Origin: Oscillospiraceae bacterium MB08-C2-2
Lineage (GTDB): Bacteria > Bacillota > Clostridia > Oscillospirales > Ruminococcaceae
DNA: 64,000 bases
Direction of reading: 5' to 3'
Assembly (NCBI GenBank): GCA_035621215.1
Contig: CP141729.1
Location: 3,122,944-3,186,943 of the forward strand
Shown here: positions 35,565 to 46,247 of the stretch, piece by piece
How the letters are laid out: every line of letters begins with the position of its first letter
How positions within the stretch are numbered: position 1 is the stretch's first letter
Program-made: the position numbers and the translations under genes
The notes under the pieces: model-generated
What the model saw: only the letters and a program-made list of their open reading frames with translations
Databases searched by the model: none
What the model was told of the DNA's origin: nothing

Positions 35565-35840
35565 ATGGGCAGAAGCGTAAAAAAGGGACCATTCGTGCAA
35601 CCTAAGCTGCTCAAGCGCGTTCAGGATATGAACGAGAACAAAGAGAAAAAGGTACTCAGGACATGGAGCCGCGCATCCACCATTTTCCCCGATTTTGTGG
35701 GTCACACCTTTGCGGTGCATGACGGCAGAAAGCATGTTCCTGTATATGTTACAGAGGATATGGTTGGCCACAAGCTGGGAGAATTTGCGCCTACGCGCAC
35801 ATACCGCGGCCATGCCGGAGCCAAAAAGAGCGGCAAATAG
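35565..35840 (+). CDS. rpsS: 30S ribosomal protein S19
   Basis: 91 residues beginning [11 protein letters not shown], with the conserved [11 protein letters not shown]-like stretch [23 protein letters not shown]. It binds the 16S 3' domain together with S13. Confidence 0.98.
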   Translation: MGRSVKKGPFVQPKLLKRVQDMNENKEKKVLRTWSRASTIFPDFVGHTFAVHDGRKHVPVYVTEDMVGHKLGEFAPTRTYRGHAGAKKSGK

Positions 35841-35864
35841 AAGGTGCCGAAAGGAGGAAGACAC

Positions 35865-36203
35865 ATGGAAGCAAGGGCTTATTTAAAACATGCCCGTATT
35901 TCGCCCCGCAAGGTGCAAATTGTGCTTGATTTGATTCGCAACAAGCCGGTTGATATGGCAACTGCTATATTGAAGTATACCCCCAAATCCGCATGCGAGC
36001 CGCTTGAGAAGCTTCTGAAATCGGCAATGGCCAATGCGGAAAACAACCACAACATGGATAAAAACTCCCTGTATGTGGCGGAATGCTTTGTAACCCCCGG
36101 GCCGACCCTCAAGAGGATTCGTCCCTCGGCCAAGGGCAGAGCTTTCCGGGTTCTGAAAAGAACCTCACACGTTACCATTGTGCTTAAAGAGCGCGAAGAA
36201 TAG
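35865..36203 (+). CDS. rplV: 50S ribosomal protein L22
   Basis: 112 residues from the ATG at 35865, nine bases after [28 protein letters not shown] is the typical start. [20 protein letters not shown] forms the hairpin that reaches into the tunnel. Confidence 0.97.
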   Translation: MEARAYLKHARISPRKVQIVLDLIRNKPVDMATAILKYTPKSACEPLEKLLKSAMANAENNHNMDKNSLYVAECFVTPGPTLKRIRPSAKGRAFRVLKRTSHVTIVLKEREE

Positions 36204-36222
36204 TCGAAAGAGGAGGTAAACT

Positions 36223-36918
36223 ATGGGCCAAAAAGTAAATCCGCACGGTCTTCGTGTTGGTGTAATCAAGGATTGGGATTCCCGCTGGTTTGCTCGTGAC
36301 AATGCTTTCGGCGATACTTTGGTTGAGGATTATAACCTGCGCAAGTACCTCAAGAAAGCTCTGTATGACGCTGGTATCCCCCGCATTGAAATCGAGCGTG
36401 ATGCCACTAAGGTGCGCATTCACATTCACTGCGCCCGCCCCGGTATTGTTATCGGCAAGGGTGGTTCCGAAATCGAAAAAACCCGCAAGCAGTGCGAAAC
36501 TATCATCAACAAAAACCGCTCTGAGAAGCTGGCTGTTTATGTTAATGTGGTTGAAGTCAAGCAGGTGGATAAAAACGCCCAGCTTGTCAGCGAAAACATT
36601 GCAGCTCAGTTGGAGGGACGTGTTTCTTTCCGCCGCTGCATGAAGCAGGCCATCGGCAGAGCCATGCGCTTTGGTGCCAAGGGTATCAAGGTTCAGGTTT
36701 CCGGCCGTTTGGGCGGCGCTGAAATCGCCCGTACTGAACATTATCATGAGGGCACCATTCCTCTGCAGACCCTGAGAGCTGACATTGACTACGGCTTTGC
36801 CGAAGCCAACACCACCTACGGGAAAATCGGCGTCAAGGTCTGGATCTACGCCGGAGAGGTGCTACAGGATGTCAGAAAGCAGCAGCCCCGCAGGGATCGG
36901 GAAGGAGGCAAACGTTAA
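36223..36918 (+). CDS. rpsC: 30S ribosomal protein S3
   Basis: 231 residues with a KH RNA-binding domain ([17 protein letters not shown]). The N-terminus reads [23 protein letters not shown]. It helps the ribosome unwind mRNA at the entry channel. The last base is the first of the rplP start. Confidence 0.98.
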   Translation: MGQKVNPHGLRVGVIKDWDSRWFARDNAFGDTLVEDYNLRKYLKKALYDAGIPRIEIERDATKVRIHIHCARPGIVIGKGGSEIEKTRKQCETIINKNRSEKLAVYVNVVEVKQVDKNAQLVSENIAAQLEGRVSFRRCMKQAIGRAMRFGAKGIKVQVSGRLGGAEIARTEHYHEGTIPLQTLRADIDYGFAEANTTYGKIGVKVWIYAGEVLQDVRKQQPRRDREGGKR

Positions 36919-37346
36919 TGCTTCTGCCTAAGAGAGTTAAATACAGACGTGTTCACAGAGGCCGCATGAAGGGCAAGGCCACCCGCGGCAATAAGGTCAC
37001 CTACGGTGATTTCGGCCTGCAGGCCACCGAGCCGGCTTGGATTACTTCCAACCAGATCGAGGCCGCTCGTATCGCCATGACCCGTTACATCAAGCGTGGC
37101 GGTCAGGTATGGATCAAGATTTTCCCCGATAAGCCGGTTACTGAAAAACCCGCCGAAACCCGCATGGGCTCCGGTAAGGGCAGCCCGGAATACTGGGTGG
37201 CTGTTGTTAAGCCCGGCCGTGTTATGTTTGAAATCGGTGGCGTTTCTGAGGAACTTGCTCGTGAGGCTATGCGCCTTGCATCCCACAAGCTGCCGATCAA
37301 GTGCAAGTTTATTCTCAAGGAAGATAAGGAGGGCGATCAGATATGA
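36918..37346 (+). CDS. rplP: 50S ribosomal protein L16
   Basis: 142 residues. The opening reads [35 protein letters not shown] is near the middle. It lies close to the tRNA acceptor sites. It overlaps rpmC by four bases. Confidence 0.98.
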   Translation: MLLPKRVKYRRVHRGRMKGKATRGNKVTYGDFGLQATEPAWITSNQIEAARIAMTRYIKRGGQVWIKIFPDKPVTEKPAETRMGSGKGSPEYWVAVVKPGRVMFEIGGVSEELAREAMRLASHKLPIKCKFILKEDKEGDQI

Positions 37347-37546
37347 AGGCTACCGAAATTCGGGAACTTTCCGAGGCTGAGCTGGGTCAAAAGCTGAGCG
37401 ATCTTAAAGCCGAGCTTTTCAATCTTCGCTTCCAGCACGCTATCAACCAGCTTGAGAATCCCATGCGGCTCAAGACTGTCCGCAAGGATATTGCCCGGGT
37501 GAAAACCATTATCAAGCAGCGCGAACTTGGCAGCGTGAAACAGTAA
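37343..37546 (+). CDS. rpmC: 50S ribosomal protein L29
   Basis: 67 residues, two helices ([38 protein letters not shown]). It starts inside the end of rplP (ATGA). Confidence 0.97.
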   Translation: MKATEIRELSEAELGQKLSDLKAELFNLRFQHAINQLENPMRLKTVRKDIARVKTIIKQRELGSVKQ

Positions 37547-37565
37547 GGGAAGGGAGGAATAAGCT

Positions 37566-37823
37566 GTGAGTGATCGGAACCTTAGAAAATCCAGAACCGG
37601 CAAGGTTGTCAGCGATAAGATGGATAAAACTGTTGTTGTTGCCATTGTTGACAATGTGCGGCACCCCCTTTACAAAAAGATCATCAAGCGCACCATCAAG
37701 GTTAAAGCCCACGACGAAAAGAACGAATGCGGCGTTGGCGATACTGTTGAATTGATGGAAACACGCCCCTTGTCTAAGGACAAACGGTGGCGGGTGGCCC
37801 GGATACTGGAAAAGGCGAAATAA
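37566..37823 (+). CDS. rpsQ: 30S ribosomal protein S17
   Basis: 85 residues with the OB-fold core ([18 protein letters not shown]). It starts at GTG 37566 after AGGGAGG. The 101-base gap after it holds two small hairpins (CCCGC/GCGGG and ACTCTGC/GCAGAGT). Confidence 0.97.
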   Translation: MSDRNLRKSRTGKVVSDKMDKTVVVAIVDNVRHPLYKKIIKRTIKVKAHDEKNECGVGDTVELMETRPLSKDKRWRVARILEKAK

Positions 37824-37924
37824 GCAAATCCCCACATGCAGTCTAATTTAAGCGCCCGCCTTTTGCGGGTAGAGACTCTGCCAAAGCAGAGTACAGGTAA
37901 GTTAGTCGAAAGGAGGAACGCACT

Positions 37925-38293
37925 GTGATACAGATGCAGACCTATCTCAAGGTTGCGGATAACACCGGCGCAAAAGAGCTTATGTGTATCCGTGTTTTAG
38001 GCGGTTCCAGAAGACGTTATGCCAACATTGGCGATGTCGTTGTGGCTTCCGTTAAGAAAACCGCCCCCGGCAGCAATGTCAAAAAGGGCGATGTTGTAAA
38101 AGCTGTTATTGTTCGTTCCGCTAAGGGTCTTCGGAGAAGTGATGGTACCTACATCCGCTTTGATGACAATGCGGCGGTTATTATTCGTGAAGATAAAAAC
38201 CCCAGAGGTACCCGTATTTTTGGGCCTGTGGCAAGAGAGCTGCGCGAAAAGGAATATCTTAAAATCCTGAGCCTTGCTCCCGAAGTATTGTGA
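37925..38293 (+). CDS. rplN: 50S ribosomal protein L14
   Basis: 122 residues; [25 protein letters not shown] is the invariant start. GTG at 37925 is the start codon, after AAAGGAGG. Confidence 0.98.
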   Translation: MIQMQTYLKVADNTGAKELMCIRVLGGSRRRYANIGDVVVASVKKTAPGSNVKKGDVVKAVIVRSAKGLRRSDGTYIRFDDNAAVIIREDKNPRGTRIFGPVARELREKEYLKILSLAPEVL

Positions 38294-38309
38294 TTGGAGG
38301 TGTCGTGAA

Positions 38310-38633
38310 ATGAATAAGGTTCATGTTAGAAAAGGCGACACAGTCGTGATCCTGTCGGGTAAGGATAAGGGCAAAAAGGGCAAGATCCTTGCGGTCAGCC
38401 CTAAAGAGGGAAAGGTCATTGTTGAAGGTCTCAACATGATGACCAAGCATGTCAAGCCTCGGCGTATGGGCGATCCCGGCGGTATTATTCCGGCTGAGGG
38501 CGCACTGTATTCCAGCAAGGTCATGCTGGTTTGCCCCAAATGTGGCAAACCCACCCGTCTTGGCCATAAGATCCTGAGCGACGGCGAGAAAAAGCGCCTG
38601 TGCAAGAACCAAGGCTGTGGCGAAACATTTTAA
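38310..38633 (+). CDS. rplX: 50S ribosomal protein L24
   Basis: 107 residues. It has an N-terminal KOW motif ([20 protein letters not shown]) and a C-terminal CPKCGK...CKNQGC zinc-ribbon-like segment. The ATG at 38310 is preferred to upstream in-frame codons because of TGGAGGTG. Confidence 0.97.
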   Translation: MNKVHVRKGDTVVILSGKDKGKKGKILAVSPKEGKVIVEGLNMMTKHVKPRRMGDPGGIIPAEGALYSSKVMLVCPKCGKPTRLGHKILSDGEKKRLCKNQGCGETF

Positions 38634-38650
38634 GTGAGGAGGATGGAAAC

Positions 38651-39190
38651 ATGGCAAGAATGCGAGAGCTCTACACAAGTGAGATCGCTCCTGCTCTGAT
38701 GAAAAAGTTCGGCTATAAAAGTGTCATGCAAATCCCGAAGCTTGAAAAGATCGTCGTAAATATTGGTTGTGGCGAAGCCCGCGACAATCAAAAGATGATG
38801 GATGCAGTGATGGATGACCTGGCAAAAATCACCGGCCAAAAGGCTGTTGTGTGCAAGGCCCGCAAATCTGTGGCTAATTTCAAGCTCCGTGAGGGCATGG
38901 TGATCGGCGCCAAGGTAACGCTGCGCGGTGAGCGGATGTATGAATTTGCAGACCGCCTCTTTAATGTGGCACTGCCCCGTGTGCGTGACTTCCGTGGTAT
39001 CAATCCCAACGGTTTTGATGGCAGAGGTAACTACTCCTTTGGCCTCAAAGAACAGCTGATCTTCCCCGAGATCGACTACGATAAGATCGATAAGGTTCGC
39101 GGCATGGATATCAACTTTGTTACCACCGCGAAAACCGACGAGGAATCCAAAGAGCTTTTGGGCCTTTTGGGCGCTCCGTTTACTAAGTAA
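38651..39190 (+). CDS. rplE: 50S ribosomal protein L5
   Basis: 179 residues; it binds 5S r[18 protein letters not shown] and [20 protein letters not shown] are family signatures. GAGGAGG precedes the ATG at 38651. Confidence 0.98.
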   Translation: MARMRELYTSEIAPALMKKFGYKSVMQIPKLEKIVVNIGCGEARDNQKMMDAVMDDLAKITGQKAVVCKARKSVANFKLREGMVIGAKVTLRGERMYEFADRLFNVALPRVRDFRGINPNGFDGRGNYSFGLKEQLIFPEIDYDKIDKVRGMDINFVTTAKTDEESKELLGLLGAPFTK

Positions 39191-39203
39191 GGAGGATTGG
39201 ACT

Positions 39204-39389
39204 GTGGCTAAAAAGTCTATGATAGCGAAACAGCGCGGGTTGGCCAAATTTTCCACAAGAGCGTATAACCGCTGCAAAATTTGTGGAAGGCCACACGCCT
39301 ACCTTCGCAAGTTCGGCGTTTGCCGCATCTGCTTCCGGGAGCTTGCCTATAAGGGCCAGATTCCTGGTGTTAAAAAAGCCAGCTGGTAA
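39204..39389 (+). CDS. rpsZ: 30S ribosomal protein S14, zinc type (S14Z)
   Basis: 61 residues from GTG at 39204. The four cysteines 24, 27, 40 and 43 (CKIC...CRIC) make this the zinc-binding form. In low-zinc conditions some bacteria replace it by a zinc-free paralogue; none is seen here. Confidence 0.96.
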   Translation: MAKKSMIAKQRGLAKFSTRAYNRCKICGRPHAYLRKFGVCRICFRELAYKGQIPGVKKASW

Positions 39390-39454
39390 TCAGCGGGTTT
39401 TGGCGGCTATTTAATGATAATGAGTTTTAAGCACGAGCAAAGGAGGTAGACGGC

Positions 39455-39853
39455 ATGCATGTAACCGATACCATCGCTGACATGCTGACACGTATCCGCA
39501 ACGCCAATTCGGCGAAGCATGATACTGTTGATATCCCTGCGTCTAAAATGAAGAAGGCTATTGCTCAGATTCTTGTTGACGAGGGATATGTTAAAAACTT
39601 CACCGTTGCGGAAGACGGCAAACAGGGCGTTATCCGCATCACTCTGAAGTATGGTCAAAGCAAATCCCAGGTTATCTGTGGACTGCGCAGAATTTCTAAG
39701 CCCGGTTTGCGTATTTATACTAGCTGTGAGGACATGCCAAAGGTTATGAAGGGGTTGGGTATTGCCATCCTTTCCACCTCTCGGGGCGTTATGACTGATA
39801 AGGCTGCTCGCAATGCCAAGGTTGGCGGCGAAGTCCTAGCTTATATCTGGTAA
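39455..39853 (+). CDS. rpsH: 30S ribosomal protein S8
   Basis: 132 residues; [20 protein letters not shown] at the start and ISTSRGVMT-like [27 protein letters not shown] at the end. AAAGGAGG upstream. S8 represses the spc operon in E. coli; no such site is visible here. Confidence 0.98.
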   Translation: MHVTDTIADMLTRIRNANSAKHDTVDIPASKMKKAIAQILVDEGYVKNFTVAEDGKQGVIRITLKYGQSKSQVICGLRRISKPGLRIYTSCEDMPKVMKGLGIAILSTSRGVMTDKAARNAKVGGEVLAYIW

Positions 39854-39868
39854 AGGGAGGGTAGAAAA

Positions 39869-40414
39869 ATGAGTCGAATTGGTAAAAAACCCATCCCGGT
39901 TCCAAATGGCGTTGATGTTAACATCGATGGCAGCAAGGTGGTTGTCAAGGGCGCTAAGGGAACGCTTTCCGGCGAATTTTCCCCTCTTATGACCATCACC
40001 CGGGAAGGAAACGAAATTCTCGTAACACGCCCCAATGATGAAAAAGAAAACAGGAGCCTCCACGGTTTAACCCGGAGCCTGATTTTCAACATGGTGGTTG
40101 GTGTTTCTGAGGGCTTCAGCAAAACTCTGGAAGTCAACGGCGTTGGCTACAGAGCAGCAAAGCAGGGCAAAGACCTTGTTATGAATCTTGGATATTCTCA
40201 TCAGGTTATTGTTCCGGAAGAAGAAGGCCTTTCTATCGAAGTGCCTGCTCCCAACCGCATTGTGGTTTCCGGCAGCGATAAGCAGAGAGTCGGCCAGCTG
40301 GCCGCTGAGATTCGCGGCAAGCGTCCTCCCGAGCCTTATAAGGGCAAGGGAATCAAATATGTTGACGAAGTTATCATCCGCAAGGAAGGTAAAGCCGGCA
40401 AGGGTAAAAAATAA
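39869..40414 (+). CDS. rplF: 50S ribosomal protein L6
   Basis: 181 residues, two repeated domains. The opening reads [15 protein letters not shown] and the C-terminal signature is [16 protein letters not shown]. It lies near the factor-binding centre. Confidence 0.98.
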   Translation: MSRIGKKPIPVPNGVDVNIDGSKVVVKGAKGTLSGEFSPLMTITREGNEILVTRPNDEKENRSLHGLTRSLIFNMVVGVSEGFSKTLEVNGVGYRAAKQGKDLVMNLGYSHQVIVPEEEGLSIEVPAPNRIVVSGSDKQRVGQLAAEIRGKRPPEPYKGKGIKYVDEVIIRKEGKAGKGKK

Positions 40415-40432
40415 GTAAGGAGGGAATAAGAC

Positions 40433-40792
40433 ATGGTGAAAAAGCCTGATCGTAACAAAGCAAGGCTGAAAAGACATGCGAGAATTCGCAACAAAGTCAG
40501 CGGCACTCCGCAGCGTCCCCGCCTGAATGTATTCCGCTCCAGCCAGCACATCTATGCACAGATTATTGATGATGTGGCCGGTGCTACACTGGTATGTGCC
40601 TCCACCCAGGATAAGGGCTTTGAAGGCAATGGCGGAAACAAAGATGCAGCCCACAAGGTGGGCAAGGCTCTGGCAGAGAAAGCTGCTGCCAAGGGCATAA
40701 CCACAGTGGTTTTCGACCGCAGCGGTTATATCTATCACGGACGTATCAAAGAACTTGCAGAGGGAGCCCGCGAGGGCGGCCTGACATTCTAA
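40433..40792 (+). CDS. rplR: 50S ribosomal protein L18
   Basis: 119 residues, a 5S rRNA binder. [18 protein letters not shown] and [24 protein letters not shown] are conserved. Confidence 0.98.
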   Translation: MVKKPDRNKARLKRHARIRNKVSGTPQRPRLNVFRSSQHIYAQIIDDVAGATLVCASTQDKGFEGNGGNKDAAHKVGKALAEKAAAKGITTVVFDRSGYIYHGRIKELAEGAREGGLTF

Positions 40793-40809
40793 TTAAGGAG
40801 GGATGCTTT

Positions 40810-41310
40810 TTGGCACGAATTGATGGCTCTGTTCTGGACCTGACTGAGAGAGTCGTTTCCATTAACCGTGTTGCTAAAACGGTTAAGGGCGGACGTATAT
40901 TCAAATTCGCAGCTCTGGTTGTTGTTGGCGACGGCAACGGCGTAGTGGGCTTTGGATTGGGAAAGGCATCCGAGGTTCCCGAGGCTATCCGCAAGGGAAT
41001 TGAGGACGCCAAGAAAAACTTGCACAAGATTTCCCTGCGCGGCACAACCATTCCCCACGATGTAGTGGGCGTATTCGGAGCCGCACGGGTTTTGATGAAA
41101 CCCGCCCCTCAAGGTACCGGCGTTATTGCCGGCGGTCCTGTGCGTGCGGTACTGGAAGTTGCAGGTATCAAGGATATCCGTACAAAATGCCTGCGCTCCA
41201 ACAACCCCTGTAATGTGGTAACCGCAACAATCGAAGGCTTGGTATCTCTGCGTGATGCCGCCCAGATTGCCGCCACTCGGGGCAAAACTGTTCAGGAAAT
41301 CCTGGGCTAG
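40810..41310 (+). CDS. rpsE: 30S ribosomal protein S5
   Basis: 166 residues; [23 protein letters not shown] is the double-stranded-RNA-binding signature. The start is TTG at 40810 after AAGGAGG. No other in-frame start keeps the N-terminus of the family. Confidence 0.97.
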   Translation: MARIDGSVLDLTERVVSINRVAKTVKGGRIFKFAALVVVGDGNGVVGFGLGKASEVPEAIRKGIEDAKKNLHKISLRGTTIPHDVVGVFGAARVLMKPAPQGTGVIAGGPVRAVLEVAGIKDIRTKCLRSNNPCNVVTATIEGLVSLRDAAQIAATRGKTVQEILG

Positions 41311-41326
41311 GGAAGGATGGTCGGTT

Positions 41327-41503
41327 ATGAACTACAGTATCAAATTGGTTAAGAGCCTCATTGGTAGCAAGAAAGATCAGATCGCCACCGCCCATAGCCT
41401 TGGGCTTAAGAAAATCGGTCAGGTTGTTACTCAGCCTGACAATGCAGCTACCAAAGGTAAAATCGCAAAAATCGCTCACCTGGTTGAGGTGAAACAAGCT
41501 TAA
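41327..41503 (+). CDS. rpmD: 50S ribosomal protein L30
   Basis: 58 residues; [26 protein letters not shown] matches the family. The ATG at 41327 follows GGGAAGGA. Confidence 0.96.
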   Translation: MNYSIKLVKSLIGSKKDQIATAHSLGLKKIGQVVTQPDNAATKGKIAKIAHLVEVKQA

Positions 41504-41522
41504 GGTAAGGAGGTGCAGTGAA

Positions 41523-41960
41523 ATGAAATTGCATGAGCTTTCTCCGGTTCCCGGGTCAAACAAAAAGGTATACCGCAAAGGCAGAGGCGCCGGCTCGGGT
41601 AACGGAAAAACAGCCGGTAAGGGCCATAAGGGACAAAAAGCTCGCTCCGGTGGTACACGTCCCGGCTTTGAAGGTGGCCAGATGCCTCTTCAAAGACGTA
41701 TCCCCAAGCGCGGCTTCAACAACATTTTTGCTGTTCGTTATGCTACGCTGAATATTCAGGATCTCAATAAGCTTGAGGAGGGTTCTGTGGTGGATGTCCA
41801 GACTGTTATTGCAGCCGGACTTCTGAAAAAGCCATTGGATGGTCTCAAGATTCTTGGGAAGGGCGAGCTGACTAAAAAGCTGACTGTTAACGCAGCTGCT
41901 TTTTCAGCTACTGCTAAGCAAAAGATCGAACAGGCTGGCGGGAAGGCTGAGGTGATATAG
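41523..41960 (+). CDS. rplO: 50S ribosomal protein L15
   Basis: 145 residues. The glycine- and lysine-rich N-terminal tail ([23 protein letters not shown]) is diagnostic. The stop is directly followed by the secY start codon. Confidence 0.98.
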   Translation: MKLHELSPVPGSNKKVYRKGRGAGSGNGKTAGKGHKGQKARSGGTRPGFEGGQMPLQRRIPKRGFNNIFAVRYATLNIQDLNKLEEGSVVDVQTVIAAGLLKKPLDGLKILGKGELTKKLTVNAAAFSATAKQKIEQAGGKAEVI

Positions 41961-43274
41961 GTGCTAGAAACCATAAGAAACGCTTGGAAAATAGCTGACC
42001 TTAGGTCTAAGATCCTATATACCTTGATGATTCTCATGGTCTATCGCATTGGTTCCGCCATACCCGTTCCCTTTCTTGACGCCTCTGTGCTGCAGACTAT
42101 GATGAGTCAGGCCGGCGGCGGACTGCTGGGGTATGTGGATATACTCACCGGCGGCGCTTTTGCGAACGCAACGCTGTTTGCCATGGGTATTTCTCCCTAT
42201 ATCACATCATCTATTGTGGTTCAGCTTTTGGCTGTAGCAATCCCTTATTTGGAGCAACTTTCCAAAGAAGGCGAAGCAGGCCGCAAAAAGATGAATCTAA
42301 TCACCCGCTGGGTTACTCTTGGGCTCGCTTTGATTCAGTCTTTCGCCTATTACATGCTGAATCGGCGCCCCACCAATACCGGCGCGGTTGCTGTTAAGTA
42401 TCTGGATGGCTTCCCGGGTGTTTTCTCCGCACTGGTTATCATTCTCACCTTTACCGCTGGTTCTATGATGGTGGTATGGCTGGGTGAGCAGATCGACCAC
42501 AAGGGCATTGGCAACGGTATTTCCATTATCCTGTTTGCCGGTATTATCTCCCGCGGACCCTCCATTGTCTTGAAAATGGCTGCTTACATTGGGCTTGCCA
42601 ATGAAGGCCAGACCCAGTATTATGTGCTGGTTCCCCTGATTGTGGTAATGTTCGTTGTTATGATCGGGCTGATTATTCTCATGACCACTGCTGAGCGGAG
42701 AATTCCGGTTCAGTATGCCAAGAGAGTGGTAGGACGTAAGTTCTACGGCGGCCAGTCCAGCCATATTCCCGTAAAGGTAACCATGTCCGGCGTTATGCCG
42801 ATCATCTTTGCCAGTGCTCTGCTGAGCATTCCGGGACTTATTCAGGGTTTTGTTGACCCTTACAACGAGCGCTGGATCGGCAAGGTGCTGTCTTTGTTCA
42901 ATTACAACACCATCTGGTATGCACTTCTTTACTTGCTGCTGATCATTGCGTTTAACTATTTCTATGTGTCCATTCAGTATAATCCAATTGAAATGGCCAA
43001 TAATCTGCGTAAAAACAACGGTGCCATCCCCGGTATCCGGCCCGGCAGACCTACTTCTGATTTCATTGCCCGGGTCATCAGCAAAATTACCTTGGTGGGC
43101 GCTTTGTTTATCGCTGGTGTTGCCATTCTACCCATCATCCTCGGCAACGTTTTCAAAATTAACATTGCCTTGGGCGGAACTTCCATCATCATTGTTGTGG
43201 GCGTGGCTCTGGATACAGTCCGGACTTTGGAATCCCAGATGATGATGCGTCACTACAAAGGCTTTCTTGAATAA
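41961..43274 (+). CDS. secY: Protein translocase subunit SecY
   Basis: 437 residues with ten membrane helices, the protein-conducting channel. Signatures are GSAIPVPFLDASVL and GISPYITSSIVVQLL near the N-terminus and RRIPVQYAKRVVGRKFYGGQSSHIP in the large cytoplasmic loop. The start is GTG at 41961, with no gap after rplO; GAGGTGATATA lies within the end of rplO. Confidence 0.98.
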   Translation: MLETIRNAWKIADLRSKILYTLMILMVYRIGSAIPVPFLDASVLQTMMSQAGGGLLGYVDILTGGAFANATLFAMGISPYITSSIVVQLLAVAIPYLEQLSKEGEAGRKKMNLITRWVTLGLALIQSFAYYMLNRRPTNTGAVAVKYLDGFPGVFSALVIILTFTAGSMMVVWLGEQIDHKGIGNGISIILFAGIISRGPSIVLKMAAYIGLANEGQTQYYVLVPLIVVMFVVMIGLIILMTTAERRIPVQYAKRVVGRKFYGGQSSHIPVKVTMSGVMPIIFASALLSIPGLIQGFVDPYNERWIGKVLSLFNYNTIWYALLYLLLIIAFNYFYVSIQYNPIEMANNLRKNNGAIPGIRPGRPTSDFIARVISKITLVGALFIAGVAILPIILGNVFKINIALGGTSIIIVVGVALDTVRTLESQMMMRHYKGFLE

Positions 43275-43304
43275 GAAAGAGTAACCAGAGAGTGAGGTAG
43301 AGCT

Positions 43305-43937
43305 ATGAATTTGATTTTACTGGGAGCCCCCGGAGCGGGGAAAGGCACACAGGCCGAGATTATCTGCGATAAGCTCCAGATTCCGGCCATCAGCACAGGA
43401 AACATTATCCGCGAGGCTCTTAAATCCGGCACTGAAGCTGGTCTTCAGGCTAAAAGCTACATGGAGGCAGGCGGTCTTGTCCCCGATGAGATCGTGATTG
43501 CCATCATCAAGGAGCGGCTGGCACAGCCGGATTGCCAAAACGGCTTCATTCTCGATGGTTTTCCCCGCACTGTGGGGCAGGCCAAGGCTCTGGATACCAT
43601 GGGTGTGGTCATTGATAAGGTTATCGATATCGAAGTTTCAGACGAAGATATTGAGCGCCGCTTGACCCAGCGCCGTGTGTGCGGAGACTGTGGCTCCAGC
43701 TACCATCTGATCTATAAGCCCTCCGCCAAGGAAGGCCTTTGCGATCGGTGCGGCGGCGGCCTTGTCACCCGTAAGGATGACAGCCCCGAGACTGTGAGGG
43801 AGCGCCTGAAAGTTTACCACGATCAGACCGAACCCTTAAAGGATTACTACGATTCGGTAGGGAAGCTGTTTATTGTGGAAGGTCAGGAGGAGCTTGAGGA
43901 TACAACCCGGCTCACCTTGGCAGCACTTGAGGCGTAA
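43305..43937 (+). CDS. adk: Adenylate kinase, zinc-binding type
   Basis: 210 residues. The P-loop GAPGAGKGTQ is at 8-17 and the DGFPRT motif near 85. The LID carries CGDC and CDRC, the four-cysteine zinc site found in Gram-positive enzymes. It interconverts ATP+AMP and 2 ADP. Confidence 0.98.
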   Translation: MNLILLGAPGAGKGTQAEIICDKLQIPAISTGNIIREALKSGTEAGLQAKSYMEAGGLVPDEIVIAIIKERLAQPDCQNGFILDGFPRTVGQAKALDTMGVVIDKVIDIEVSDEDIERRLTQRRVCGDCGSSYHLIYKPSAKEGLCDRCGGGLVTRKDDSPETVRERLKVYHDQTEPLKDYYDSVGKLFIVEGQEELEDTTRLTLAALEA

Positions 43938-43941
43938 GCGG

Positions 43942-44688
43942 ATGATTCTACTCAAGAATAAATCCGAGCTGGAACTCATGCGGGCGGCTGGCCGCATCTC
44001 CAATCAGGCTCTTTTGGTTGGCGGTGAGGCGGTCAAGCCGGGTGTCTCTACGGCACATATCAACCGGCTGATCGAGAACTATATCCGTTCTCAGGGGGCG
44101 ATTCCCTCCTTTCTGGGTTACGGCGGTTTTCCGGCTTCGGCCTGTATTTCTATCAATGAGCAGGTGATTCACGGCATTCCCGGGGATCGCATCATTGAGG
44201 AAGGCGACATCGTCAGCATTGACGTTGGAGCGTATTATAAGGGATTTCACGGAGACAATGCGGCCACCTTTGGGGCGGGCGTAATTTCTCCCGAGGCAAG
44301 GTCCCTGCTGGAAGCCACCAAGGATAGCCTTTATAAGGGTATTGAAGCGGCAACAGTGGGAGCGAGGATCGGAGACGTTTCCTTCGCGGTGCAGAACCAT
44401 GTTGAACAGTTTGGGTATGGAGTTGTCCGCAGCTTTGTAGGTCACGGTGTAGGCAAAGATATGCACGAATCCCCCGAGGTGCCCAATTATGGGAAGCCCG
44501 GGCGGGGCGTGCGGCTTGCTGCCGGCATGACCATCGCTATTGAACCCATGATTAACATCGGAACTCATGAGGTCAAGACGCTGTCGGATGGCTGGACCGT
44601 TGTTACTGCTGACGGCAGCCTTTCCGCCCACTTTGAACACAGCATTGCTATTACTGATAACGGCCCTGTCATTTTGACTCAGGCTTGA
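43942..44688 (+). CDS. map: Methionine aminopeptidase, type I
   Basis: 248 residues. Metal ligands lie in SIDVGAYYKGFHGDNAATF (two Asp), VGHGVGKDMHESP (His), IEPMIN (Glu) and the final HFEHSIAIT (Glu). It removes N-terminal methionine from new proteins. It starts four bases after adk. Confidence 0.97.
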   Translation: MILLKNKSELELMRAAGRISNQALLVGGEAVKPGVSTAHINRLIENYIRSQGAIPSFLGYGGFPASACISINEQVIHGIPGDRIIEEGDIVSIDVGAYYKGFHGDNAATFGAGVISPEARSLLEATKDSLYKGIEAATVGARIGDVSFAVQNHVEQFGYGVVRSFVGHGVGKDMHESPEVPNYGKPGRGVRLAAGMTIAIEPMINIGTHEVKTLSDGWTVVTADGSLSAHFEHSIAITDNGPVILTQA

Positions 44689-44704
44689 GAAGGCGGGCGG
44701 CGGT

Positions 44705-44971
44705 ATGATAGAAGGCACTGTTGTAAAATCTGTGGCAGGCCACGATCAGAATCGGTTTTATGTGATCACTAAAATAGAGCCGGGCTTTGTGTGGATTGCC
44801 GATGGACGTTTAAGAAAGCTGGAAAAACCAAAGCGTAAAAATATACTCCATATCAAAAAAACCAATACGGCGCTGTCACTGGAAAAAATCAGCACCGATA
44901 AAAAACTCAGAGAGGCGCTGCGGCCTTTTAACGAGGCTCTGTGTGGTGCCCCCCAACAAGGAGGTTTTTAG
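44705..44971 (+). CDS. KOW-domain RNA-binding protein
   Basis: 88 residues. The N-terminal half is an L14e/KOW-like barrel ([36 protein letters not shown]) followed by a basic stretch (KPKRKN). Genes of this type sit between map and infA in many Clostridia; function is unproven, ribosome-associated by context. It ends one base before the infA start. Confidence 0.85.
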   Translation: MIEGTVVKSVAGHDQNRFYVITKIEPGFVWIADGRLRKLEKPKRKNILHIKKTNTALSLEKISTDKKLREALRPFNEALCGAPQQGGF

Positions 44972-44972
44972 C

Positions 44973-45191
44973 TTGTCGAAGGAAGACGTTATCGAAGTAG
45001 AAGGCGTAGTTCTTGAATCCTTACCCAACGCTCAGTTTCGTGTGGAGCTGCCCAACAAGCATGTGCTGTTGGCGCATATTTCAGGGAAGCTGCGTATGAA
45101 TTTTATCCGGATTTTGCCTGGGGATAAAGTGACGGTGGAAATCTCACCCTATGATTTAACCAAGGGGCGCATTACCTGGCGCTCTAAGTAA
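44973..45191 (+). CDS. infA: Translation initiation factor IF-1
   Basis: 72 residues, a single OB fold ([39 protein letters not shown]). The start is TTG at 44973 after AAGGAGG, as the family begins M-S-K-E-D-V-I-E. Confidence 0.97.
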   Translation: MSKEDVIEVEGVVLESLPNAQFRVELPNKHVLLAHISGKLRMNFIRILPGDKVTVEISPYDLTKGRITWRSK

Positions 45192-45281
45192 AGCTTGAGG
45201 CAGAAACGGCTCTTTTGGGCCGGAGGCTTTGGCGCTCCCGAGGCCCGAAACTTTGCCTTAAACACTAGGAGGTAATTTTAA

Positions 45282-45395
45282 ATGAAAGTGAGACCTTCTG
45301 TTAAGCCAATCTGCGAGAAGTGCAAGGTTATTAAACGCAAGGGCCGCATCATGGTCATTTGCAGCAATCCCAAGCACAAACAGCGTCAAGGCTAG
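45282..45395 (+). CDS. rpmJ: 50S ribosomal protein L36
   Basis: 37 residues: [17 protein letters not shown] at the start. Zinc ligands Cys11, Cys14, Cys27 and His32 are all present, the zinc form of L36. AGGAGG lies upstream. Confidence 0.97.
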   Translation: MKVRPSVKPICEKCKVIKRKGRIMVICSNPKHKQRQG

Positions 45396-45431
45396 ATTCA
45401 CAACTTTCTGTACAATGGAGGTGCAAACTAA

Positions 45432-45800
45432 ATGGCTCGTATAGCTGGTGTAGACCTGCCCAGAGAAAAGAGAGTCGAGATCGGCCTGACCTATATTTTA
45501 GGAATCGGCCGCAAGACCGCCAAGGATATTCTGGCCGCCACCGGGGTGAATCCTGATATCCGTGTGCGCGACCTGACCGAGGCCGATGTAGCCACCCTGC
45601 GTGATTACATCGATAAGCACGTTATGGTAGAAGGCGACCTGCGCAGAGATACCGCCCTGAACATCAAACGTCTGATTGAGATTGGCTGCTACCGCGGCGT
45701 GCGTCACAGAAAGGGCCTGCCTGTAAGAGGCCAGCGCTCCAAGACCAACGCTCGCACAAGAAAAGGCCCCAAGAAGACTATTGCCAATAAGAAGAAGTAA
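45432..45800 (+). CDS. rpsM: 30S ribosomal protein S13
   Basis: 122 residues. [25 protein letters not shown] at the N-terminus; the basic C-terminal tail ([18 protein letters not shown]) contacts P-site tRNA. Confidence 0.98.
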   Translation: MARIAGVDLPREKRVEIGLTYILGIGRKTAKDILAATGVNPDIRVRDLTEADVATLRDYIDKHVMVEGDLRRDTALNIKRLIEIGCYRGVRHRKGLPVRGQRSKTNARTRKGPKKTIANKKK

Positions 45801-45817
45801 GGGAGGGATTTCGCAAA

Positions 45818-46219
45818 ATGGCAAAAGCAACTGCTAAAAAGGCTACCACCCGCCGCCGCCGCGAGAAAAAAAATATTGAGCGGGGCGCCGTGCATATTCA
45901 GTCCACTTTTAACAACACCATTGTTACCATTACCGATACTAAGGGCAATGCACTTTCCTGGGCAAGCGCCGGTGGCTTGGGCTTTAGAGGCTCTCGTAAG
46001 TCCACTCCTTTTGCTGCTCAGACTGCTGCTGAAACAGCCGCCAAGGCTGCTATGGAGCATGGCCTGAAAGTCGTTGAGGTCTTTGTTAAAGGCCCCGGTT
46101 CTGGTCGTGAAGCCGCAATCCGCGCCCTTCAGGCTGCTGGACTTGAGGTTAACATGATCAAGGATGTAACCCCCATCCCCCACAATGGTTGCCGCCCGCC
46201 CAAAAGACGGCGCGTATAA
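45818..46219 (+). CDS. rpsK: 30S ribosomal protein S11
   Basis: 133 residues. [15 protein letters not shown] and [14 protein letters not shown] are invariant segments; it ends [14 protein letters not shown]. Confidence 0.98.
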   Translation: MAKATAKKATTRRRREKKNIERGAVHIQSTFNNTIVTITDTKGNALSWASAGGLGFRGSRKSTPFAAQTAAETAAKAAMEHGLKVVEVFVKGPGSGREAAIRALQAAGLEVNMIKDVTPIPHNGCRPPKRRRV

Positions 46220-46247
46220 TTTAACGGTTTCTACGGAGGTGAAATAG